Part shown: piece after piece, positions 57,611 to 64,000 of the stretch
Position numbering within the stretch: position 1 is the stretch's first letter
How the letters are laid out: each line of letters opens with the position of its first letter
DNA from: Poecilobothrus nobilitatus
Taxonomy: Eukaryota; Arthropoda; Insecta; Diptera; Dolichopodidae
Direction of reading: 5' to 3'
Length of the DNA stretch: 64,000 nt
NCBI GenBank assembly: GCA_947095535.1
Contig: OX352772.1
Coordinates: 183,638,240-183,702,239, forward strand
Position numbers and translations under genes: made by a program
Notes under the pieces: model-generated
Database searches by the model: none
What the model was told of the DNA's origin: nothing
What the model saw: only the letters and a program-made list of their open reading frames with translations

Positions 57611-58098
57611 TTTTTTAAATAGAACATTCTGGAAAAGTTGTAAATAGAGCAATCTGGAATAATCTAGAACATAGTAGGAATAATTCAGAACTATATAAGA
57701 ATATAAGTGAAATAAATAATATTAACTGTTGTAAATAGAACAATCTGGAAAAGAAATAATCTAGAACATAGTATGAATAATCTAGAATTATACAAAAATA
57801 TAAGTGAAATAAATAATATTAGCTTTAAGAATAATAATAACATTAACATAACATTAACATTAACATAACATTATATTTATTAGTATTAGTGTTAAGTTAT
57901 CTAGAGAAATGTAAAATAACATGTGCTGTTCTAGAATATAAGAAATTTTGTATAAATATTGCCAATTTCTGTAAATAAAAGTTCCAATTTGGATGTGATA
58001 GAGTTAAGATCGAATAAACCGTAAAAATAAAATAAAATTAAAGTGTTATTATTTATTGGAAAACAGATAAATAATTGTGAACCGAAAAAACCGCAATA
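57611..58098 (+). repeat. 5' LTR of nested gypsy element
   Basis: It aligns with 60100-60552 throughout ('aatctagaacatag', 'tagctttaagaataataata', 'gaaattttgtataaatattg', 'ggatgtgatagagttaagat'). It has an extra partial copy of its first about 25 bases, making it longer (488 versus 453 bp). Its end is '...ccgcaata'. Confidence 0.87.
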
Positions 58099-58118
58099 AT
58101 TGGTGTCAGAAGTGAAAT
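58099..58118 (+). promoter_or_regulatory. Primer-binding-site region
   Basis: 'attggtgtcagaagtgaaat' directly follows the 5' LTR, the position of a tRNA primer site. Its core 'tcagaagtgaaa' is shared with the other gypsy element at 16.50 kb. Confidence 0.6.
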
Positions 58119-58171
58119 TTAAAAAGTATTGGATTTAAAAGTATTGAATTTAAAAAATCGTTAATAAGAGG

Positions 58172-58858
58172 TTGAAAAAATTAAGTGTAGCGGAGATAAA
58201 AGAGGAATTGCGAAAACGCGATTTGTCCACAATTGCACAGAAAGCATGTTTGTTGAACAGATTAAGAAAATCGCTAGAAGAAGAAGGAGTGCAAGTGGAA
58301 GAAGTAGTTTTTGAAATGAATGATGAAGCATCAGGTGGTACGAATGATATGTTAAAATCATTGATGGAATTAATAAAAATCATGTTAATAAATACAAAAA
58401 GCACAGTTCAAAGGAATATGACAACAATTCAAAATAATATAACAAAGATTAAATGCGAACTAGAAGACGGAAAGGCAATGCAAAGCGAAATAAAAGGCGA
58501 AATTTCGACAATGCAAATGGAAATTTCAGCAACACATTGCAACAAAAATTATATCAGAAACGATATTAATTCAGGTATTAAAAAGGTTTTCGAAGATGAA
58601 GTTTCCCTAGTTAAAGATGAACGTGGTGGAAAAGATGGAGAAGATAATGTATCAAGCGATGTTAAAGATGAACGAGGTATTCTATTACAAGAAGAAATTG
58701 ATCCATATACATCAGAAAGTAATAAATATTGTGAAAAGGATGAAAATAAAGACGAAGCTGAAGATGATGACGAAGAAATACCTGAAGATGATAACGAAGA
58801 AGGTACAAAAGAAATAAGTAATAATGTAGACAATAATAGTTGCCGAAACTTCAAATGA
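58172..58858 (+). CDS. SAP-domain, acidic Gag-like protein, N-terminal part
   Basis: The open frame is 228 codons. Residues 3-37 form a SAP motif (LSVAEIKEELRKRDLSTIAQ ... LLNRLRKSL), a helix-turn-helix that binds DNA in chromatin proteins. A coiled-coil-like region follows (about 60-130, STVQRNMTTIQNNITKIKCE), then a very acidic tail (EDDDEEIPEDDNEEG). In gypsy elements of flies this position encodes Gag. The apparent stop at 58858 may be a frameshift, since acidic coding continues in the next frame. The first residues may not be the true start. Confidence 0.65.
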   Translation: MKKLSVAEIKEELRKRDLSTIAQKACLLNRLRKSLEEEGVQVEEVVFEMNDEASGGTNDMLKSLMELIKIMLINTKSTVQRNMTTIQNNITKIKCELEDGKAMQSEIKGEISTMQMEISATHCNKNYIRNDINSGIKKVFEDEVSLVKDERGGKDGEDNVSSDVKDERGILLQEEIDPYTSESNKYCEKDENKDEAEDDDEEIPEDDNEEGTKEISNNVDNNSCRNFK

Positions 58859-59712
58859 CAAAATAGAAGATACAGAAAAAACCAAGGATGAAAACAAAGA
58901 AGTAGAATATACCACAGGAAATAGTAACTTGGCTGAAGAGGAAAGAGAAACTTCGGAAAATATAGAACACAATACAAATGATAACACTTCAGATGATACT
59001 TTAAAAACAAACAATGTTCAAGATGTTGAAATGAAATTGGCGGAATCAACTGCCGAAAAATCAAGAGAAATTTCTGAAAATGATAAATAATCTAAACAAT
59101 CTGAAGACAACGGAACCAACGGAAATAGAAGATACTGATCTCCATCCTTTCGAGAAAGACAATGAAGAGTCACAAGATGGTTATAAAGTTGAGTGTGGAG
59201 AGGATAATATACTTGAGAACCGGGATGAACCAAACATTCCAATCAAGCAGGCAACGAAGTCGAATTTTCCAAATACGGAAAATGATAATGAAATTGATGA
59301 AATGCAAAGTGAAAATGATAAAGAAGAAGCGCAAGGAGAATCAGCAGATGTTTGCTTAATACCTGATAGCGACGAGGATCTAACTGGTGCAGAAGAGGGA
59401 CAAGTTATATTAGCCAAACAAAACGCATAAAAAGAAGATGCTGTAAAAGAACAGGCGGAAAAGGAAGCAACTGAAAATATGGAAGCAGATCAAGATAAGG
59501 ATTTGCAATTGCAACCACAAATGGCTCAAGACGGAAATTTTGGAACTGAAACTACAAATAAATCGTTAGATGATATCTTAAACATTCAAGATTCATCGAC
59601 CGTTTTGAAAATGATTATTTCAATGGTTGTTTGTACAGCTCAAACACCGTCTAATGTTGTTGTTAGAAAGAATATTCTGCTAAAGAATATTCTGCTATTC
59701 TGGGGATCTTAA
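58859..59712 (+). pseudogene. Acidic continuation of the Gag-like protein
   Basis: Coding-like sequence continues in shifted frames: 58845-59090 (IEDTEKTKDENKEVEYTTG), 59080-59430 (TTEPTEIEDTDLHPFEKDNE ... IPDSDEDLTGAEEG) and 59479-59712 (MEADQDKDLQLQPQMAQDGN, LKMIISMVVCTAQTP). It is dominated by Glu/Asp and Lys. At least two frame changes and one stop are present. No zinc knuckle or capsid motif was seen. Confidence 0.55.
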
Positions 59713-59794
59713 ATTTGGAACGCCACCGTCAGCTCCAACAACAAGCTTAGAATAGACCGAAGAACTTAGAATATACGAAGCTACCAGAACGAAA

Positions 59795-60088
59795 TTGAAA
59801 ATAAGGAGTGATCGTATGAAAACACGATACGATTTAATGGCGAACTCATCACTATTTCAAGAAAACGATTTGGTTTGGTTGTACAATCCAAAAAAACGAA
59901 AAGGCCGAAGTCCTAAACTAGATCAGTACTGGGAAGACCCTTACAAAGTAATTAATAGAATCAACGACGTAGTATACAGAATACAACGCAGTAGTCATGG
60001 TATTAAAATAGTTCACTTGGATACATTTATTACCTACATCGGAGAACAAGATCGAGGTCCCCCTACTGTTCAAGACGAACAGTCTTAA
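59795..60088 (+). pseudogene. Gypsy integrase C-terminal domain
   Basis: It reads SDRMKTRYDLMANSSLFQEN, DLVWLYNPKKRKGRSPKLDQ, WEDPYKVINRINDVVYRIQR and IKIVHLDTFITYIG. This is the C-terminal GPY/F-type domain (here DPY) of 412/mdg1-like gypsy integrases. The catalytic core and everything before it are missing. It ends 12 bases before the 3' LTR, as usual for elements without env. Confidence 0.88.
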
Positions 60089-60099
60089 GAAGGGGATAA
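60085..60099 (+). promoter_or_regulatory. Polypurine tract of nested gypsy element
   Basis: 'taagaaggggataa' directly precedes the 3' LTR (TGTTGTAAATAG from 60100). It is the expected plus-strand primer of reverse transcription. Confidence 0.75.
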
Positions 60100-60552
60100 T
60101 GTTGTAAATAGAACAATCTGGAATAATATAGAACATAGTAGGAATAATCCAGAACTATATAGAAAAAAATAAGTGAAATAAATAATATTAATTGTTGTAA
60201 ATAGAACAATTTGGAAAAGAAATAATCTAGAATATAGTAGGAATAATCAAGAATTATATAAAAATATATGTAAATAAAATAAATAATATTAGCTTTAAGA
60301 ATAATAATAACATTAACATAATATTATATTTGTACTAGTATTAGTATTAGGTTATCTAGAGAAATGTAAAGTAACATGTTCTAGAATATAAGAAATTTTG
60401 TATAAATATTGCCAATTTCTGTAAATGAAAAAGAATTCTAATTTGGATGTGATAGAGTTAAGATCGAATAAACCGAAAAGATAAAGTAAAGTTAAAGTGT
60501 TATTATTTATTGGAAAACAGATAAATAATTGCGAACCGACAAACACGCAACA
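60100..60552 (+). repeat. 3' LTR of nested gypsy element
   Basis: It starts TGTTGTAAATAG and ends ACACGCAACA. It matches the 5' LTR apart from short indels and scattered substitutions. Confidence 0.88.
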
Positions 60553-61199
60553 ATAGTTAGTTGGCAATACAAAGATGAAGCAGCAACTTCTTTACCAACC
60601 ATCAATGTGTGTATTGTAGCTTACACAACGACAAAAACATGACTTAAACTGCATAGTTATTTAAAGTAGCTTAATGATAAAGTATTGTATTATTAAAGTA
60701 GCTTAATGATAGAGTATTGTATTATTAAAGTAGCTTAATGATAGAGTATTGTATCACAGATTCTGTCATATACATAAGCAAAGCAAGAGAAAAAGATCTA
60801 TCAGTAGGAGAGTAAATTGGTCATATGACTGATGAATTAGAATGTTATGGTTCTGGCAGTTATATTACAGAGTTTGTTAGTGGTGGACGGAAAAATTATG
60901 CATATAAAGTACATTGTACAAAAGATAATTCTGAAAAATTAGTAAACAAAGTGAAGATATTTCTTTAAATTATACTGCTGCAAAACAAGTCAATTTTGAG
61001 AGTATTAAAGATGCTGTGTTGAAGTTTCAAGATACAACAAATATACATATTTGTAATTTCGGATAATATTAAAAGGACTAAAAATCATGATGTGGTTACA
61101 ACACCAGAAAGTAACCGATATCAACCAAGATCAGAAAAGCATCGAATATTTAAAGATCTCAGTTCTTTATCCTATGGTTATAAGAGACAAAAGATATAA
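60553..61199 (+). pseudogene. Protein-primed DNA polymerase B (P2), 3' portion
   Basis: It resumes WQYKDEAATSLPTINVCIVA then YTTTK. A 32-bp unit follows in triplicate (60660-60756). The catalytic motif C region is out of frame: the expected YYDTDSVIYISKA survives only as TDSVIYISKA. Next are GHMTDELECYGSGSYITEFV, SGGRKNYAYKV, and a C-terminal LSSLSYGYKRQKI before the stop at 61197-61199. Without the LTR insertion the P2 gene is about 3.5 kb, the normal Polinton PolB size. The P2 integrase expected downstream is absent; Helitron sequence starts there. Confidence 0.88.
60660..60756 (+). repeat. 32-bp tandem triplication at the PolB active-site region
   Basis: Three consecutive copies of 'aaagtagcttaatgata' plus '(a/g)agtattgtat' occur. 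Copies 2 and 3 are identical and copy 1 differs by one or two bases. The corresponding peptide LNDxVLYY occurs once in the intact protein family. The duplication disrupts the codons just before motif C. Confidence 0.9.
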
Positions 61200-61204
61200 T
61201 AAAA

Positions 61205-61715
61205 TATGACTGAATATAACAATGTTTTTGCAAATTGACCAAAAATATTTTGTTCTTCACATAATTTAAAGTACTCAGTTAATGTTGTTTTTGGTGGTGC
61301 CATTGCACCTACTTCTGCATTTTGAGCATAAAGTAGACACGCTGTCCATTTTTAAGGTGAATAGCTGTATAAGAGCAGGATCTTTTCCATTAATCGAGAA
61401 TACAAGGAGTCGCCATACTGCTTCATTGCTACTAATTATTTACCCATTTGATAATGGGAAATTTTATAATTTTCATTATTTTGAATTGCAAAAATGTCCA
61501 CGTCGTTGCCTTTATGTATATATTTGCAAATATATTTAATTGATTTGACAGAACTGTATAATTCAACGTTAATGTGGACTTTATATGATTTTGATAGTAA
61601 TGGTGAATAAGGCACAACCCATCTATTATCAATTTCACATTCATTTTGTTGGTTTCTTACCTAAATTATAAAATATTGACCACCATTTTCATTTGATCTT
61701 CTGCGGTACAATGGA
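61205..61715 (-). pseudogene. Helitron RepHel helicase fragment
   Basis: Minus strand: NECEIDNRWVVPYSPLLSKS then YKVHINVELYSSVKSIKYIC, KYIHKGNDVDIFAIQNN, and after a stop AQNAEVGAMAPPKTTLTEYF and FGQFAKTLLYS. This is the region between the Rep and PIF1-helicase domains of insect Helitrons. About 165 codons remain, with at least two frame breaks. Both ends are truncated: PolB ends a few bases away on one side and AT-rich DNA lies on the other. Confidence 0.88.
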
Positions 61716-62367
61716 TATTATGATGTGAATTTTACATGAAATTTATATGTTGATATATATTACAATTAGGATTGGGTACGAAAAAATTGGGTAAAAAATT
61801 CAATTCCAAAATACCATTTACATAATTCCAAAAAAAAAAAATGCCAAAAAAAAAATATTCAAAATTCAAAATGTAATGGCTAACATTTTAAATATCTCTA
61901 AAAGCATTTGTTAAAAAAGTTGTTGGCCTCTCTGATTTTGTAACCAACTGTTAAATTGCTGCTAACATCTTTTTAGATACACATTTCAATAACAAGGCAT
62001 TTAAAATAGTTGGGGATACCGCCCCCAAACCGCACTAAGGAAATTATTGGACCTTGATTTTGTAATTAAAAATAAAACTCTACCTTTTTGTTTTTTTACA
62101 TACATTTATATTTCAACTACAATATATTGAATATATTATTTAAAAAACTCCTGATTTTGAAACAAACTATAAAATCTCTCATTATTTAGAATTGCACATA
62201 TAAGTTAATTTTATTTCCTCATATAAGCCACAAAAAAAAAATAAAAAGATTTTATTTTGTTTAACAATAGTTTTTTTATTTATTTTAATTTACAGATTTT
62301 TTTTATTAATACAAATAATTTTACAAATAACATTTTATATAAAAAATTCTAAACCTTTCTTTTCAGA
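61716..62367. other. AT-rich intergenic DNA
   Basis: Poly-A rich ('aaaaaaaaaatgccaaaaaa' at about 61830). No coding frame. Confidence 0.45.
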
Positions 62368-62604
62368 AGTTAATTAAGAAGTAAAATTTATTTTAATATT
62401 AATTATTCATTCTACCTGCACAAATACGCCACGTAGATAATTTTTTTATTACGAAATGCATCGTAGGCATTTAATATGATTTTAGTGTGAATGTCCGAAA
62501 TTTGTTACAAAATTATAAAAAAATTATTAATTTAAAATTATTGAAATTTGATATTACGAAATCAAAAAAAGTTTAATTTAATGAAAGGTTAACGGTTGTT
62601 AACT
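62368..62604 (-). repeat. Candidate 3' LTR of errantivirus-like element
   Basis: On the minus strand it starts AGTTAACAACC directly after a purine run (AAGGGGGGAAC, 62605-62615) and ends TTAATTAACT. AGTTAA...TTAACT inverted ends are typical of gypsy-class errantivirus LTRs, which begin AGT instead of TGT. The length is 237 bp. No second LTR is in the window, so the boundary is provisional. Confidence 0.5.
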
Positions 62605-64000
62605 GTTCCCCCCTTAAGACCAAATGTCCCTATTTGGCTTTCGATAATGGAACATCTCCTTACTATGGTTGGTTTTGTATGTTCTTCTGTTATTTTAATC
62701 GGCTTGATGTCAATGGTCTTATCTTCTCTCAAATTTGTAGTTGTTTCCTTGTTGTCATGCTCCTCGTTGTTGTTGTTGATTATAAATTTAACCCCTTTCT
62801 TTTGTATCATAATTATTCCGATTGTTAGTAGAACAAGTATGAAAATGATAGGGAACCCAATGCTAATGCTGCGCTCTATTGTTCTTTCGTCCTTAATTAA
62901 TTGAATTTCCCTTGTGTTGTTGATGTGTATTTCGTTTAAAAATTCCAATGATAAATGTTGATGTAATTCTCCTTCCATTATTTTCGGTTGCAGAATTGGT
63001 GGTAAGATCTTAGTTGTTGAGGTCTTTATTGATGTAAAAGTTTAATTGTTTATCTCTATTGTTGCATTATGGAACCTTATTACGTAGGTCCCGTAGAGTG
63101 TTCTATTTTCCTGGTTGAATCGAATTATTCCGTTGAAGTCGTTTATTAGGAGCATGTCACTGGCTATTTCATCTATGTACGGGATATGATGACTGTTGAT
63201 TAAATTGCATTTCGAATTTTTTTCTTCTATGAGTCTCTTTGTGCAAGTAGAATCTACAATTTCAATGTTTTGTTTGTTACATATAAATATTTTATTTATT
63301 TTTTTACAATTTCCTTTTATTCCATACATTTCATTTTCATTTATTAATACATTTTCAAAATCTAATTTTAACATTTTATTATTTTTTTTACAAGTTTTAG
63401 CAAAAGGTTTCTATAAATATTTTTATCTGTTAGGGGTATCTCTACAAGATAGACTAAACAAGTTTCATTTTTTATAATTTTAATAATAGCGAGATCTAAT
63501 GCTTCTTCCGAACTACTGTAAGGAAAATTTTCATTATCTAGAACTTTAGTTAATGTTTCTATTTCGGATTTAGACAATAATATGGGGTTTATAATACCAG
63601 TTTTTGCCCAGTGTATGGTATACTTTATATTTACTATTTCTTCTTTAATTATTTTTAATTTACTTTGTATTCTAATGGCGTTTTGATTAGTTAATTTTTT
63701 TTCTATTTGGATATTATCTAAAATTTGATTTGCAATTTGGGTAATGTTATTAATTCTATTATTATGGAGTTTATTGATTATTGTCTGCCTGTTATTGTTT
63801 TCTAGTAAATTATTAATGTTTTATTTTATCATAATGAAGTCGTCAATGGCCGGTGTTCCTGCAATCTATTTCCATGCGCTTCCTAGAAAGTTGAGTGATT
63901 TTTTTACTCTCCGAGGTCTGAATTCATCTAGATATTGTTGGATTTGTAGTGTCTCGTACTGGAGATATTAATGTAATGGATGAGCTTTGACATTTTCATC
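62589..64000 (-). pseudogene. Errantivirus-like envelope protein, broken, 5' end outside window
   Basis: The minus strand contains an insect errantivirus (gypsy/17.6-type) Env. The region near 63840-63920 resembles the fusion-proximal segment (LNFLGSAWKW). Frames 63368-63577, 63042-63374 and 62589-62978 follow in order. They cover a helical ectodomain (SSEEALDLAIIKI), Cys-containing segments, a transmembrane helix (about residues 35-57 of the last frame, FPIIFILVLLTIGIIMI) and a basic cytoplasmic tail. A stop and frame change separate the last two frames near 63042; others lie near 63370 and upstream of 63577. It is a degraded genomic copy. Gag-pol is not in the window. Confidence 0.82.

Larger units (their letters stand above)
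57607..60556 (+). mobile_element. Gypsy (412/mdg1-like) LTR element, internally deleted, nested in PolB
   Basis: LTRs are at 57611-58098 and 60100-60552 in direct orientation, with a gag-like frame between them and only the integrase tail left of pol. PolB reads ...PINEENIIV before it and WQYKDEAAT after it. Flanking ATCG (57607-57610) and ATAG (60553-60556) may be a target duplication with one change. Most of pro-RT-RNaseH-IN is deleted, making a non-autonomous derivative of 2.94 kb. Confidence 0.87.

Noticed and set aside
58549..59417. Minus-strand Ser/Phe-rich frames
   Set aside because: They mirror the Glu/Asp/Lys-rich Gag-like coding on the plus strand; their composition is explained by the complement of acidic codons.
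1..64000. CRISPR array, prokaryotic operon or defence island
   Set aside because: No regular short repeat-spacer pattern, no bacterial ribosome sites or gene density; all recognisable proteins are from eukaryotic mobile elements.

Overview
This is AT-rich eukaryotic DNA, most likely from a higher fly (Diptera). The evidence is an insect-type set of mobile elements: a DD41D mariner, Ty3/gypsy elements resembling mdg3 and 412/mdg1, an errantivirus-like Env, Polinton/Maverick relics, jockey-superfamily LINEs and a Helitron. The fly-style 'gacggacggacatgg ... gggtata' repeat tails point the same way. I recognise no host gene. The window is a transposon graveyard, as in pericentromeric or other low-recombination DNA, and almost every reading frame is broken.

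Layout. 0-2.7 kb: a TIR-bounded repeat element (29-969) with internal tandem repeats, then a degenerate AGCCAAA repeat field. 2.7-3.9 kb: a DD41D mariner with 38-39 bp TIRs. 5.3-7.7 kb: LINE family A, copy 1, minus strand. 8.3-17.8 kb: a minus-strand Polinton relic (here P3: MCP, small Gly-rich virion protein, minor capsid). It is split by a 5.4 kb gypsy-type LTR element (11380-16809) with matching LTRs and a CACG target duplication. An OB-like small gene, a tRNA-derived SINE and an exonuclease-like fragment lie at its left edge. 17.8-21.4 kb: a LINE with a PHD-like ORF1, fused at about 21.41 kb to a fragment of Polinton integrase.

24.1-37.2 kb holds the best preserved Polinton (P1). Diverged TIRs bound it. 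In order it carries an exonuclease-like gene (-); packaging ATPase, small basic protein, core-like plus minor capsid, Gly-rich protein, MCP and adenain protease (all +); then integrase and protein-primed PolB (both -). 36-44.8 kb: three copies of a TACCCGTACG-ended repeat around a jockey-superfamily LINE (38.8-42.2 kb) and a second LINE RNase H piece. 45 kb: a second DD41D mariner. 46.5-52 kb: a duplicated 0.6-0.75 kb block, two more copies of LINE A, and tandem repeats. 53.6-61.2 kb: a third Polinton (P2), mostly PolB (+), split by a 2.9 kb internally deleted gypsy LTR element that encodes an acidic SAP-domain Gag-like protein. 61.2-61.7 kb: a Helitron helicase fragment (-). 62.4-64 kb: an errantivirus-like Env with a candidate short 3' LTR, running off the right edge.

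The most interesting signals are (i) three Polinton relics from at least two capsid lineages in 53 kb; (ii) two LTR insertions that cut Polinton genes, letting relative ages be ordered; (iii) a poorly described exonuclease-like gene found three times and an OB-like small gene found once beside Polinton genes; and (iv) inactivating changes at catalytic positions (protease Asp to Tyr, ATPase P-loop deletion, PolB motif C lesions, LTR integrase Asp to Tyr). Reading-frame calls come from hand translation. Coordinates of broken genes are approximate to about 10-30 bases.
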